From the NCBI GenBank assembly GCA_004153385.1, contig SDAL01000004.1:62001-126000 (forward strand): a stretch of 64,000 nt of DNA. The letters are read 5' to 3'. Made by a program: the position numbers and the translations under genes. A model generated the notes under the pieces. The model had not been told where the DNA came from and ran no database searches. It saw only the letters and a list, made by a program, of their open reading frames with translations. This DNA is from Paracoccaceae bacterium. GTDB lineage: Bacteria; Pseudomonadota; Alphaproteobacteria; Rhodobacterales; Rhodobacteraceae. Below are positions 9,019 through 19,084 of this stretch, piece by piece. The stretch's first letter is position 1; each line of letters opens with the position of its first letter.

Positions 9019-9984
9019 TTACATCACGCCGCCATGCAGGAAATCATGCACATGCAGCACGCCTTGTGGTTTGCCATCCAACGCGACCAGCAACACCGAT
9101 ATTTTCTTCTGGTTCAAGATCGCCAGCGCCTCGGCGGCGAGTGTATCGGGCGCAACCGTAACAGGGGCAGTATTAGCCACCTCGCCCGCAGTCGCCTCCA
9201 TCAGGCCCGCCATATTACGTCGCAAATCCCCGTCGGAGATCACCCCGAACAAGGCATCATCCTTCATAACAATAGCAATCCCAAAACCTTTTGATGTCAT
9301 TTCCAGCAATACGCCAGGCATCGGTGCCCGCCAATCGACATAGGGAAGCGCGGCACCGTCGTGCATCATCTCAGACACACGGCGCATTTGTGCACCCAGC
9401 TTGCCACCGGGATGGAAAACACCGAAATCCGCATCCTTGAAACCGCGCCGCTTCATCAACGCGACAGCCAGCGCATCCCCCAAGGCCAGCGCCAAGGTGG
9501 TGGAGGTGGTCGGCGCCATCCCCATAGGGCAGGCTTCTGGCAGTTTGGGCAGGGTAAGCCGGTAATCGGCAGCCTTCATCAGCGTGCTATCGGGGTTCGA
9601 CGACAAGCCGATCAACGGGATCGAAAACCGCTGCGTATGATAGACCATATCCCGCAGTTCCACGGTTTCGCCGGAATTGGAGATCAGCAAACAGATATCA
9701 TGGGATGTAACCATACCCAAATCGCCATGGCTGGCTTCCGCTGCATGCACAAAAAACGCGGTGGTCCCCGTCGAGGCAAGGGTGGCCGCAATTTTGCGCC
9801 CGATATGGCCCGATTTCCCGATACCACACACAATGACGCGGCCCTTGATCTGCATAATGCGTTCCAGCGCCGGCACAAAGTCATCTGGCATGTGGTCCGC
9901 CAAATGAGCCAGTGCATCGGATTCTATCTGCAACACCTTGCGCGCGGCGTCCAAAATATCTGCTGCGCTTTCAATCTGTTCCAT
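9019..9984 (-). CDS. kdsD: D-arabinose 5-phosphate isomerase (KpsF/GutQ family)
   Basis: It interconverts ribulose 5-phosphate and arabinose 5-phosphate, the first step of KDO synthesis. A SIS sugar-isomerase domain (residues ~45-185, with VCGIGKSGHIGRK at 52-64 and the AAEASHGDLG segment) is followed by two CBS domains (~200-321). The open frame extends further upstream, but the ATG at 9984 has GGAG seven bases before it and gives the usual 321 residues. It lies directly upstream of kdsA. Confidence 0.95.
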   Translation of the reverse strand: MEQIESAADILDAARKVLQIESDALAHLADHMPDDFVPALERIMQIKGRVIVCGIGKSGHIGRKIAATLASTGTTAFFVHAAEASHGDLGMVTSHDICLLISNSGETVELRDMVYHTQRFSIPLIGLSSNPDSTLMKAADYRLTLPKLPEACPMGMAPTTSTTLALALGDALAVALMKRRGFKDADFGVFHPGGKLGAQMRRVSEMMHDGAALPYVDWRAPMPGVLLEMTSKGFGIAIVMKDDALFGVISDGDLRRNMAGLMEATAGEVANTAPVTVAPDTLAAEALAILNQKKISVLLVALDGKPQGVLHVHDFLHGGVM

Positions 9985-10132
9985 ATCGCTCTCCGAGGCC
10001 GTTTGAAGCGTAAATATCATGCGCATCGCGCCTTGACCACCAAGGCGCAGCGCAACACTGCCGAACGGTGCTGCAAGGCGGCATTTATCCCCGGGTTCTA
10101 GCGTCCTGATGAACCATATCAGGAGAAAATTC

Positions 10133-11173
10133 ATGTCAGATACGACCGCAAATCTTGCCCTGCCGTTCATCATGCCAGCGCAGGCGCGAAAACATGTAAG
10201 CCATAACGAAGCGCTGGACCTTCTTGATATCATTGTCCAATTGTCCGTTCAAAGCGATACCCAACCCGACCCGCCGGCGACACCGGCATTGGGTGCGCGC
10301 TATGCCCTGCCGGTAGGGTCCGTTGGACTTTGGGCTGGCCATGATCACGAGATTGCAGCGTGGACCGGCGCATCATGGACATTTGTACACCCCCGCGCTG
10401 GATGGCAGGCCTATGTTATAGAGCGAAGCCAGACAATCGTCTGGACCGGCACGCAATGGCGCCCGAGCGTGTCGGGCACGCTGCAAACCGAAGCCGTCGG
10501 GATCAATGCGACCGCCGATCCTACCAACCGGCTGAGTGTTTCCTCCGACGCTGTTTTGCTCAATCACGCCGGCGGGGGGCATCAACTGAAAATCAACAAA
10601 TCTGCAGACTCCTCAACCGGCAGCCTGTTGTTCCAGACCAACTGGTCGGGCCGCGCAGAGATGGGGTGCACGGGCGAGGATGCGTTCACGATCAAAGCCA
10701 GTGCCGATGGTGCCGGTTGGGCCACCGCGATGCGGGTAGTCCCTGCCACAGGCATCGCAGAATTCCCGCAAGGTATTCAATGCGAAGGCTCCTTCGGCGG
10801 AACGGCAGTTCTGGGAACGGTTTCGCAAGACAATGGTGCCAGCACCGGCGCACTTTTCGAAAACGGTGACGGGCCGCAGGGCAGCTTTATGCGCTTTGCC
10901 AATGGTTTGCAGATCTGCCAGTCCCCCGAAATTTCGATCGGCGATCTGGATACAGCCGCAGGGGCGATTTTCACTGGCGCAGATATCCTCTGGGCGTTTC
11001 CTGCACCGTTTGCCGCCCCGCCCCACATCAGCACAGCTGGAAGTGTGGCGACCATCTGGTGCGGCACAGGCGGGCTTGGCACAGGCGCGGTTACCGTCAA
11101 ACCAATGTCACATAGTGCGTCTACACAAGGCGCAGCCATTTCTATAACGGCGATAGGCCGATGGATTTCATAA
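10133..11173 (+). CDS. DUF2793 domain protein (phage/GTA spike-like)
   Basis: A 346-residue protein starting at the ATG with AGGAG seven bases upstream. The N-terminal ~110 residues carry the DUF2793 signature (LPFIMPAQARKHVSHNEAL, residues 8-26, and GSVGLWAGHD). The rest is a Gly/Ser/Thr-rich beta region such as occurs in tail or spike proteins. DUF2793 proteins are common in Rhodobacterales; from memory, one is a head-spike component of the Rhodobacter capsulatus gene transfer agent. Here it stands alone, divergent from kdsD, with no structural phage genes next to it. Its function in this strain is therefore open. Confidence 0.85.
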   Translation: MSDTTANLALPFIMPAQARKHVSHNEALDLLDIIVQLSVQSDTQPDPPATPALGARYALPVGSVGLWAGHDHEIAAWTGASWTFVHPRAGWQAYVIERSQTIVWTGTQWRPSVSGTLQTEAVGINATADPTNRLSVSSDAVLLNHAGGGHQLKINKSADSSTGSLLFQTNWSGRAEMGCTGEDAFTIKASADGAGWATAMRVVPATGIAEFPQGIQCEGSFGGTAVLGTVSQDNGASTGALFENGDGPQGSFMRFANGLQICQSPEISIGDLDTAAGAIFTGADILWAFPAPFAAPPHISTAGSVATIWCGTGGLGTGAVTVKPMSHSASTQGAAISITAIGRWIS

Positions 11174-11197
11174 CCTGATTATATCTCTATCACTTAT

Positions 11198-11230
11198 CCG
11201 CGCACCGGGTGTACCGTGTGCGCGGAATTT
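11198..11230 (+). terminator. Probable terminator of the DUF2793 gene
   Basis: An 8-base-pair perfect stem CCGCGCAC/GTGCGCGG (11198-11205 with 11218-11225) with a 12-base loop is followed by AATTTT. It begins 25 bases after the stop codon. The T tract is short, so strength is uncertain. Confidence 0.5.
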
Positions 11231-11403
11231 TCCATGCCACTGCCCATCAATGTGGCAACATCGCACCTATTTTAGGCGCATCATCCACCCAACCCGTGCC
11301 ACTCCAACGCAGACTTCCTGAAACTGGACCTGCATGACAAAGCTTCATAAGCTTTTGAATGCCATGGTTTACAAGTATCAGATCAAGGAGCCCGCAGCAC
11401 GTC

Positions 11404-13138
11404 ATGCCCCCATCCTATGGCTCATTGAGCGCGCGTATCGCAGATATTGTGGCACAGATTTATCCACATACCGATCCTGATCTGTTGGCCGATCAAGTGA
11501 TCACTGCCTTCTGGCCCACGCAAACGCCCCCGAAAGCCCGGCAACAACCTGTGGTCCCAAAGCGATGCAATGCTGATCACCTACGGTGATTCCATTATTG
11601 ACGGCACGCATAAACCGCTAGATTTGCTGAACGATTTTCTTCTGAGCTATATGAAAGGCGTGGTGAACGGGGTGCATATACTGCCCTTTTTCCCCTACAC
11701 CTCTGATGATGGTTTTGCCGTTACGGATTATCGCAAGGTCAATTCCGCGCTCGGGGATTGGGCCGATATCAGCCGGATCGGACAGGAATTCCACCTGATG
11801 TCCGATCTTGTTCTCAACCACGTCTCCAGCCAAGGGGTGTGGTTCAATGCCTATAGGCAGGGCCAGCCGCCGTTTGACAAGTTCTTCTTCGAAGCCAGCC
11901 CCGACGATGATCTGACACAGGTCACACGCCCGCGCACCACACCGCTTTTACAACGCGTGGATACCGCACAGGGCGAAAAACATGTGTGGTGCACCTTCAG
12001 TCATGACCAAGTTGATCTCGATTTCAAAAATCCTGATGTTCTGCTCGAAATTCTGGCAATCATCCGGCTGCATATCGATGCCGGGGTGCGTGTCCTGCGC
12101 TTGGATGCGGTGGCCTTTTTATGGAAGGAAATCGGCACGAATTGCATTCATCTGCCGCAAACCCATGCGATTATCCGCCTGATGCGGCTGCTTTGCGATT
12201 ATACCATTGAAAACATTGTTGTTCTAACAGAAACCAATGTGCCTAAGGCCGAAAATCTCAGTTATTTCGGCGCGCGCGATGAAGCCCATGCCGTTTATAA
12301 CTTTCCGTTACCGCCACTGATTTTACACGCCATGATGTCCGGCTCGGCGCGGTATCTTCTGGATTGGCAGCGCACCATGCCACCCGCCCCGCTGGGCTGC
12401 GCCTATCTTAACTTCACCGCCAGCCACGACGGTATTGGCATGCGCCCGGCAGAAGGCCTGCTGCCAGAAAGCGAGAAAGACAAGGTGATCGATACGATCC
12501 GTGCGGCCGGGGGGCTGGTATCGATGCGATCCATGCCGGATGGCACACAGTCGCCTTACGAGCTGAATTGCGGTTTTTTTGATGCGATGCGGCAAACTTT
12601 CAACGGCGTTGACGATCTACATATCAGGCGCTTCCTTTGTTCGCAGACGATTGTCATGTCGCTGGAGGGCATTCCGGCCTTCTACATCCATTCCATTCTG
12701 GCCACTGCGAACGACCATGACGCGGTGGAGCGGCGCGGCATGAACCGTGCGATCAACCGCCACAAATGGAACTATCCAGAACTACGTGCCAGGTTATCAA
12801 ATTTCGAAAGTGACCAAGCCCGCGTTTTAGGTGCGCTTTCGGAGCGCCTGCGCCTGCGCGCCCGCCAGCCTGCCCTGCACCCCAATGCCACGCAATTCAC
12901 GCTGCATCTGGACCACCGGCTGTTCGGTATCTGGCGACAATCGCTTGATCGCGCACAGTCGATTTTTGCAGTGCATAATGTGAGCGATGAAGAGGTCACG
13001 ATCAAATCCAGAGAGCTGAACCTGATCGACGGTCAAAAATGGTTCGATGTGCTATCGGGCACGGCTATCGATCCGTCGCCGGAAATGGATATCGTGATGG
13101 CCCCCTACCAATGTCGCTGGATCACCAACCGGCGTTAG
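11404..13138 (+). pseudogene. Sucrose/glucosylglycerate phosphorylase-type GH13 enzyme, frameshifted near the N-terminus
   Basis: Two overlapping frames together make one GH13 subfamily-18 protein of ~577 residues. The first (from the ATG at 11404) gives a helical head containing IVAQIYPHTDPDLLADQV. The second, one frame later, supplies NLWSQSDAMLITYGDS and the rest of the barrel. Removing one C from the CCCCC run at 11527-11531 joins them as TPRKPGNNLW, the sequence expected of the family. Catalytic residues are intact: nucleophile Asp in RVLRLDAVAFLW, acid/base Glu in VVLTETNVP, and ASHDGIG. The neighbouring convergent genes make glucosylglycerate, so glucosylglycerate phosphorolysis is the likely activity. 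The shift may be a real mutation or a sequencing error; a shorter protein could start at the internal ATG at 11570. Confidence 0.85.
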
Positions 13139-13166
13139 GCTGGGGCGGGTCGCGCGCAGCGCAGGA

Positions 13167-14393
13167 TCAGGCCGGCTGGTATTCGGCCTCATCTGCGGCC
13201 ACCGCTTTACGAAAATCGGATAAAAACTCCGGATCTGCCGCATGCACGCGGTTCCACGTCGGGATAAAGGGGCGCTCTTCCGGGTTTTCCAAAAACACCT
13301 GCCCCGCACGTACAAGGTTTTCTGCGAAAAGCTCGATCTGCTGCTCTTCGGCATGACGGTCGACCATAAGGCCATTCATTTTCGCGTCATTGTAATAGCC
13401 CTCCAGCAAATCAAGAGCCTGACGGTAATAGGTGGCCTTCAATGTACGGAATGTGTTGGGCGTAAACACCGTACCATCTGCGGCAAGTTTGCGATACAAC
13501 GCCTTGCAGATATCGGTGGACATCCTGTTTAGGCCGGCGTTCGCATCAGCCGCGCTCGTATCCTGATGTTTATGATCATAGGCATCCGCAATTTCTACCT
13601 GACAGATCATTCCACGCCCCAGATTGCGCCACGCCTCCGATAAAACACCGATTTCCAGCCCCCAGTCGGACGGGATACGAAGGTCGGGAAGCATCTGGGT
13701 CCGCATCGCGAACTCTCCCGACAGAATATAGCGAAACGCACGCAGATAATCGAGGTAATCACGGTCCCCCACAACACGTTTCAACGCAATCAACATGGGG
13801 CTGACCAGCAACCGTGTGACGCGCCCGTTCAGCTTTCCATTCCCGATGCGCGCATAATAGCCTTTGGACAACTGATAGGGAAAAGCGGGGTTGGCGACCG
13901 GATAGACCAGACGATCAAGCATCTCGCGCTTATAGGTGACAATATCACAATCGTGGATCGCCATAACTGCACTATCGGCACAGGCGATCATATACCCCAT
14001 GCACCCCCATACATTCTTTCCCTTGCCAGGTTCTTGCGGTGCAAGGCCTAAATGCGCCAACCGTTCGCCAAGCCCGCGCATACGCGGACTGTCATTCCAT
14101 ATAACGGTGGTTTTTTGTGGGAGTGTCTCGAAGAATTTACGCGCATACCGGAATTGGGCCTCATCCGCACGATCCAGCCCGACAATGATCCGGTGCAAGT
14201 ACCGGACCTGCGACAATTCATTCACGATATTATCTAGCGCCGGCCCCTCAAGCTCAGAAAACAAGCTGGGCAGGATCAGCGATATTTTTCTATTCTGCGC
14301 ATAGGTTTCAAGCTCGTATACCAACTCGTCATTCGATCTGGCGCGCAAATTATGAAACTGGGTGATGTTCCCGTTCTGTTGAAAATCGGCCAT
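13167..14393 (-). CDS. gpgS: Glucosyl-3-phosphoglycerate synthase (GT81)
   Basis: It transfers glucose from a nucleotide sugar (NDP-glucose) to 3-phosphoglycerate, the first step of glucosylglycerate (compatible solute) synthesis. The 408 residues show a GT-A fold with the family segment GKGKNVWG (123-130) and a metal-binding DCD at 148-150. The start overlaps the stop of the phosphatase gene by one base (TGATG), so the two form a coupled synthesis operon. A mannosyl-3-phosphoglycerate synthase would look related, but the GT81 length and the GH13_18 neighbour favour glucose. Confidence 0.85.
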   Translation of the reverse strand: MADFQQNGNITQFHNLRARSNDELVYELETYAQNRKISLILPSLFSELEGPALDNIVNELSQVRYLHRIIVGLDRADEAQFRYARKFFETLPQKTTVIWNDSPRMRGLGERLAHLGLAPQEPGKGKNVWGCMGYMIACADSAVMAIHDCDIVTYKREMLDRLVYPVANPAFPYQLSKGYYARIGNGKLNGRVTRLLVSPMLIALKRVVGDRDYLDYLRAFRYILSGEFAMRTQMLPDLRIPSDWGLEIGVLSEAWRNLGRGMICQVEIADAYDHKHQDTSAADANAGLNRMSTDICKALYRKLAADGTVFTPNTFRTLKATYYRQALDLLEGYYNDAKMNGLMVDRHAEEQQIELFAENLVRAGQVFLENPEERPFIPTWNRVHAADPEFLSDFRKAVAADEAEYQPA

Positions 14394-15172
14394 CAGACCT
14401 CCTGTCGGTCAAGTTCATCAAGAATTGCCAAAACGGCTGCATTCCAGCCCTGTGGCCCAGGCAGAATACTGCGCCGGATTCTGGCGTTCTCTTCGCCCTT
14501 CATTGGCGGCAAGGCAGCGCTATGTGTATTCTTGATAATCACACCGAAATCTGCCGCTTGAATCATTTCAATATCATTAGGCGCATCGCCCAGCGCAATT
14601 GTGACATCGGCGCGATAATGATCAATGATGCGATGCATTTGACCTGCTTTGGTCCCACCCAGAGAAAGCGTTAAGAACCTACCGCCCTGACGTGCAGAAA
14701 CCCCGTTTTCTTGTAAGTATCTCAAAAAATCTTTCAAACCATCATTCTCACCTGACCAAATTCCAGGCTCGGAATACAGACGTTTGCGCGCTTTTTGGGC
14801 GCTGTGCACAGATAAACCGGTATGGGCCATCACACAATCGATGCTCATATCTCCGAATCCACTAAAGCACTTTCGCAACGACTCAGGTGCTTCAGACAGA
14901 ACAGTGCGGATCGTCCTGTAATCTGTGTCCTGAACCACCCCGGTCTGTTGTGGCCAAATACAAGCTGCGCCATTTTCAACGATCATTGGCGCGCCTCCCA
15001 AATCAAGCTGTTCATGCAATGGCTCGATTTCTGCGGCTGTTTTAGAACTTGCCAGAACGAGCGGCACTCCCCGCCTGCGCAATTCGCTCAGAGCGGGCTG
15101 TGCAGCCGAAAAACTATACGTTTGATGATCGAGAAGCGTTCCATCCAGATCTGTAAAAACCAAAATAGTCAT
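14393..15172 (-). CDS. gpgP: Glucosyl/mannosyl-3-phosphoglycerate phosphatase (HAD family IIB)
   Basis: It removes the phosphate from glucosyl-3-phosphoglycerate to give glucosylglycerate. The HAD nucleophile motif FTDLDGTLLDH stands at the N-terminus (residues 6-16), motif II is the serine in VLASSKTAAE, and the late acidic motif is ALGDAPNDIEM. The length (259 aa) fits the MpgP/GpgP branch. I chose the ATG at 15172, which has GAGG at good spacing, over an upstream start. It is the first gene of the gpgP-gpgS operon. Confidence 0.85.
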   Translation of the reverse strand: MTILVFTDLDGTLLDHQTYSFSAAQPALSELRRRGVPLVLASSKTAAEIEPLHEQLDLGGAPMIVENGAACIWPQQTGVVQDTDYRTIRTVLSEAPESLRKCFSGFGDMSIDCVMAHTGLSVHSAQKARKRLYSEPGIWSGENDGLKDFLRYLQENGVSARQGGRFLTLSLGGTKAGQMHRIIDHYRADVTIALGDAPNDIEMIQAADFGVIIKNTHSAALPPMKGEENARIRRSILPGPQGWNAAVLAILDELDRQEV

Positions 15173-15490
15173 CGGGCACCTCGATCCTGTTTTGATCAAA
15201 GTAGACCTATCGCCCTACAAAGGGGAAGCATGGGCACGAATTCTCAATCAATATTTCATACAACAATGTACGCAGCCTCGCCCCTTCACCAGACAATCCG
15301 GTGCATCGGTTAAATCGCATCAAGCCGATCTACATACAGCTTTAGTGCTTCATTCCGATCTACAAAGGATCCGTCATAAATTACACGGCCGCTGTGCTAC
15401 GGTCCACGACAGCGCATCAGGCCAATGCGCATCAATTATTTTTGCGATAGGCTTTACGTACATTCAGCACGACGAACGCCATGCGTGTTT
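15173..15490. other. Intergenic region, no gene recognised
   Basis: These 318 bases separate gpgP from flgI, both on the minus strand. The stretch is AT-richer than its surroundings. Open frames here have no convincing start, ribosome site or recognisable protein. It must contain the promoter for gpgP near its left end, but no specific box stands out. Confidence 0.5.
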
Positions 15491-16588
15491 TCAATTAACC
15501 ACAAACTCGGCATGCAAGGCACCTGCTGCATTAATGCTTTTAAGGATATCGATCATGTCCCGGGGGCTTACGCCCAGCGCATTCAGGCCGGACACCACTT
15601 CCGAAAGCGAATTGCCGCTCGGCACTTCTGCCATACTGAGTCCGGGCTCTTCGGTAATCTCAGCTTGAGTGCGCGGCACAACGACAGTCTGGCCCTGTGC
15701 AAACGGGTTGGGTTGGACAACGATAGGAGCCTCCTGAACACGTAGAGTTAAATTGCCTTGGCTCACCGCGACCCGCGATATCCGCACATCCTCGCCCATG
15801 ACGATGGTGCCCGACCGTTGGTCGACCACCACACGGGCACGCTGCTCCGGTTCCACCTCGAGATTTTCGATCCTGCTGAGTGCATGAGCAGTCGATCTGG
15901 CCCCTGCTTGCGCAATATTTATCGAAACTGTCCCTGAATCCTGCATCAAGGCAACTGCTCGTCCAAAGTTCTGATTGATCACGCGCTCTATTCGGCTTGC
16001 AGTGGTAAAATCGGGCGTGCGCAATGCAAGCCTGACTTGGCTCAAGCTGTTAAATTCGAAATCTATCTCGCGCTCGACATAAGCACCCGAAGGAATAGTG
16101 CCGGATGTTGGGACACCTTGGGTGACAGTTGCAGCCTCCCCCCCTGCAGTCGCTCCACCGGCAATGATTTCCCCCTGTGCAACCGCATAAACCTCGCCGT
16201 CAGCAGCTTTGAGTGGCGTCATGATCAATGTCCCGCCCAGAAGGCTGGTCGCATCGCCTATCGCCGATACTGTTATATTGATCGAACTTCCTGCTCTGGC
16301 GAAGGGCGGCAGTTCAGCTGTCACGAGAACGGCTGCTACATTTTTAGGCCGGGATTGTTCACCCGAAACATTCACGCCTAGCCGTTCGAGCATATTTGTC
16401 ATGATTTCTTCTGTGAATGGAGCATTGCGCAAACCATCACCTGTGCCGTTTAGGCCAACGACCAGACCGTATCCTACCAGATTATTGCCACGAACCCCGT
16501 CAAATTCGACCAAATCTTTAATTCGGATGGGCGCAGCAATAGCCAAGCTAGGCAAAAGCCACAATGAAACAAACAAAAAAAGCCGCAT
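15491..16588 (-). CDS. flgI: Flagellar P-ring protein
   Basis: It forms the periplasmic P ring around the flagellar rod in the peptidoglycan layer. A Sec signal peptide (residues ~1-18, ending SLAIAA) precedes the mature start PIRIKDLVEFDG. The family hallmark NNLVGYGLVVGLNGTGDG follows at ~33-50, and C-terminal LNALGVSPRDMIDILKSI is also typical. At 365 residues it is full length. The ATG at 16588 overlaps the flgL stop by one base, so it is translated after flgL. Confidence 0.96.
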   Translation of the reverse strand: MRLFLFVSLWLLPSLAIAAPIRIKDLVEFDGVRGNNLVGYGLVVGLNGTGDGLRNAPFTEEIMTNMLERLGVNVSGEQSRPKNVAAVLVTAELPPFARAGSSINITVSAIGDATSLLGGTLIMTPLKAADGEVYAVAQGEIIAGGATAGGEAATVTQGVPTSGTIPSGAYVEREIDFEFNSLSQVRLALRTPDFTTASRIERVINQNFGRAVALMQDSGTVSINIAQAGARSTAHALSRIENLEVEPEQRARVVVDQRSGTIVMGEDVRISRVAVSQGNLTLRVQEAPIVVQPNPFAQGQTVVVPRTQAEITEEPGLSMAEVPSGNSLSEVVSGLNALGVSPRDMIDILKSINAAGALHAEFVVN

Positions 16589-17601
16589 CAAAGGTAGTCC
16601 ACAAGTGACATACGCGACAATCGGGCCGTCATTGCGTAAATCGTTTCCAGTTGAGCTTGAGCGGCCGTTAGCGCGGTAGCACTTTCATATGGGTCTGCCA
16701 CAATCAGTTCGTTTCGCGCAATTTTCAAACCTGACATCTCCGCTGAGTTTCGGGTAGCTGCCGCCTCGATTAGCTCTTCAGCCGCACCAATCCCGCCTCT
16801 GCTTGCCGATAAAGACACTCCGACACCACTTAAATGCTCGCCCGCGCGCTGAGCCAATATTGCACGAGTCTCCAAACTTAACGTACCGGGTTTGTTCGAC
16901 GCGACATGCGCCAAAACAGCACCTTTCAATGCTTCGCGGATCTCTTCATTCTGGGCTGTCATTTTGATCGATACGCTTTGGCCTTCACCAATAGGCACAT
17001 CACTGCGGGGCGTTCTCGATCCCAGATACGCTTGATCAAGATACCCCCCAGCCCCTACCGGCGCATTGAAATACCCATCAACAGCCGTTAAAATGTCAGA
17101 CGCAGATGTCGCCCCGCTGATGGCTGCTTCAACCTGTGCGATTAATTCCGCGGCTGGGACAACAGCGGGCCGATCTGTCGCTTGGCCAGAGAACACATGC
17201 CGGCCTGCGACGTTGCTGTTAATCGCCCCGATAATAGCCTGTATATGCGACTCTGCCGTATTGGTGACGGTATCGATTGACGTTTCATCCTTCATCGATC
17301 CGACCGAGAGCAACGAAGGGCCAAACTTAACGGCAATATCCTGTATAGCTTCCAACCCAGACTGCATTCTTTGTGCAGAAAGCGCCGCTTCAGTCGTCGT
17401 CAGCTTGAATGACTCTCCCACGGCAATCCCCCGATTGATTGCCGAAAGTTGCGTGAAGTCACCTTTAACAGCGTTTCCGATGTCTGATTTGATTCCTGTT
17501 GCTACTTCTTGACTTAGCGTAGAAATGGTTGCTTTCAGACCAGCCCCATGACGACGCAAGCCGTAAAGCTGGGACATATCACCAACTGAAAAATAGCTCA
17601 T
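16588..17601 (-). CDS. flgL: Flagellar hook-associated protein 3 (hook-filament junction)
   Basis: A 337-residue member of the flagellin-like family, with heptad-rich N- and C-terminal helices and a variable middle (GRHVFSGQATDRP at about 150-162). Its place directly after flgK and before flgI, and the shared operon, identify it as FlgL rather than flagellin. It connects FlgK to the filament. The sequence is divergent from enteric FlgL, as is usual in Rhodobacterales. Confidence 0.85.
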   Translation of the reverse strand: MSYFSVGDMSQLYGLRRHGAGLKATISTLSQEVATGIKSDIGNAVKGDFTQLSAINRGIAVGESFKLTTTEAALSAQRMQSGLEAIQDIAVKFGPSLLSVGSMKDETSIDTVTNTAESHIQAIIGAINSNVAGRHVFSGQATDRPAVVPAAELIAQVEAAISGATSASDILTAVDGYFNAPVGAGGYLDQAYLGSRTPRSDVPIGEGQSVSIKMTAQNEEIREALKGAVLAHVASNKPGTLSLETRAILAQRAGEHLSGVGVSLSASRGGIGAAEELIEAAATRNSAEMSGLKIARNELIVADPYESATALTAAQAQLETIYAMTARLSRMSLVDYL

Positions 17602-17602
17602 A

Positions 17603-19057
17603 TCAAATCTCCAACAAGTCTCTTAAAAGACCATCCAAAGTCTGCATGACCCTTGCGTTCGCAGCATAGGCTTGCTCTACTTGCAAAAGTGTTTGCAATT
17701 CTTGATCGGTGTCGACGCCACGGCGTAATTCCTCCTCTCTCAGGGTTTCTTGCTGGGCCGTAGCGAATGTCTGACTGAGTTCGGCGTTTTGTCGTTCTGT
17801 CGAATATTGCGACAGCAGATTATCTATCAGCCCCGAGGCCGAGCGCGTGGCAGGCCCGAACCCGCCCGATGCAGGCGTACGCGCATCTGCCAATGCATCG
17901 GAAATATTACTGAGAAAACTATTGTTGCCGACATCGCCTGGTGCTGATGCCGCCAACCCATCGCGCAGCCGCCACAACTCCCCTCCCTCAACCGGGTCGA
18001 CGAGAGCATTTACAGAAATACGTCCGCTCAGACCTATTTCATCTGCGGCATCCAACGGCTGCCCAGCATCCGTAAAGAAGCCCGCAGATCCTGCAGTATA
18101 TGTGGGATCTACGGATGCGTCGGCCAAACGCTCAATAAGGTCTCTAGCTATGGCATCTACTTGGGATTGCGCCTCGACCGTCAGCTCATCTCTCAGTTCA
18201 AAACTGGCAGACAGAGAGCCCCCCCCCAAAAGGCCTGTTTCATCAGGCCTCACCATCTCGCCGTTTAGGGTCAAGCCAGACAAAAAACCGGTATCGATGC
18301 TGAAATGCGGAGCCATGCGTCCTGCAGCCTCAAACCCTATTTCAGAAGGCTGTCCATCCAGCAAAGTGGCCCCATTGGTGGTGAACAGTGCGATTTGGCT
18401 ATTGTCACGCATCATGATTTTTAAAGGTACAATCTGCGCTATCTGATCCACTACAACCTGACGCTGATCCATTAACCCACTTGCATCGCGTCCGTTCGCA
18501 GTGGACCGCAAGATTTGATCGTTCAACTTGTCCACCTGCTTGATCGTTTTGTTAAGCAGGGTGACTTGGCGATCAATATCCTGATCCGCTTTCAACCGGG
18601 CGTCACCGATCACGTCGGATGTCTTGTTCAGGTGCTGGGTGACCCCTTGAGCCGTACGCACCACATTAGAAAGGCGGATAGGACTTTCCGGCCCAGCCGA
18701 TGCCTCAATCAAAGCAGATTCGAAGGCAGCAATTTTGGAAGACAAGGAATCCGCTTCGGTAGGGGCCCCCAATGTGCGTTCAACAGATTTAAAAAAACCG
18801 CTTTTGACGCCAGCAGCGCCCACCGCCGCATTTGACAGCCGTCTATCCGCGAGCAAGCCTTGGTTGACCTCCCGGCTTACCCCATCGATACGAACGCCCG
18901 CCCCTACGCCACCGACAGAGGCCGACGACAATCCGAGCGTCTTGCGACCATATCCATCCGTCATTGCATTGGCGACATTGGCCGATACAATCTGTGCCAG
19001 TCGACTGGACGCGCCGAGGCCAGACAATGCATTAGAAAATGCAGCAGAAATAGACAT
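17603..19057 (-). CDS. flgK: Flagellar hook-associated protein 1
   Basis: A 484-residue hook-filament junction protein. The N-terminal rod/hook family segment (ALSGLGASSRLAQIVSANVANAMTDGYGR, split here as ALSGLGASSR and SANVANAMTDGYGR) and the C-terminal VEQAYAANARVMQTLDGLL are the diagnostic ends. A strong AAGGAGG stands upstream of the ATG. It is preceded by flgE and followed by flgL one base after its stop. Confidence 0.93.
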   Translation of the reverse strand: MSISAAFSNALSGLGASSRLAQIVSANVANAMTDGYGRKTLGLSSASVGGVGAGVRIDGVSREVNQGLLADRRLSNAAVGAAGVKSGFFKSVERTLGAPTEADSLSSKIAAFESALIEASAGPESPIRLSNVVRTAQGVTQHLNKTSDVIGDARLKADQDIDRQVTLLNKTIKQVDKLNDQILRSTANGRDASGLMDQRQVVVDQIAQIVPLKIMMRDNSQIALFTTNGATLLDGQPSEIGFEAAGRMAPHFSIDTGFLSGLTLNGEMVRPDETGLLGGGSLSASFELRDELTVEAQSQVDAIARDLIERLADASVDPTYTAGSAGFFTDAGQPLDAADEIGLSGRISVNALVDPVEGGELWRLRDGLAASAPGDVGNNSFLSNISDALADARTPASGGFGPATRSASGLIDNLLSQYSTERQNAELSQTFATAQQETLREEELRRGVDTDQELQTLLQVEQAYAANARVMQTLDGLLRDLLEI

Positions 19058-19084
19058 GATCTAGCCTCCTTAAAAATCGCACGA

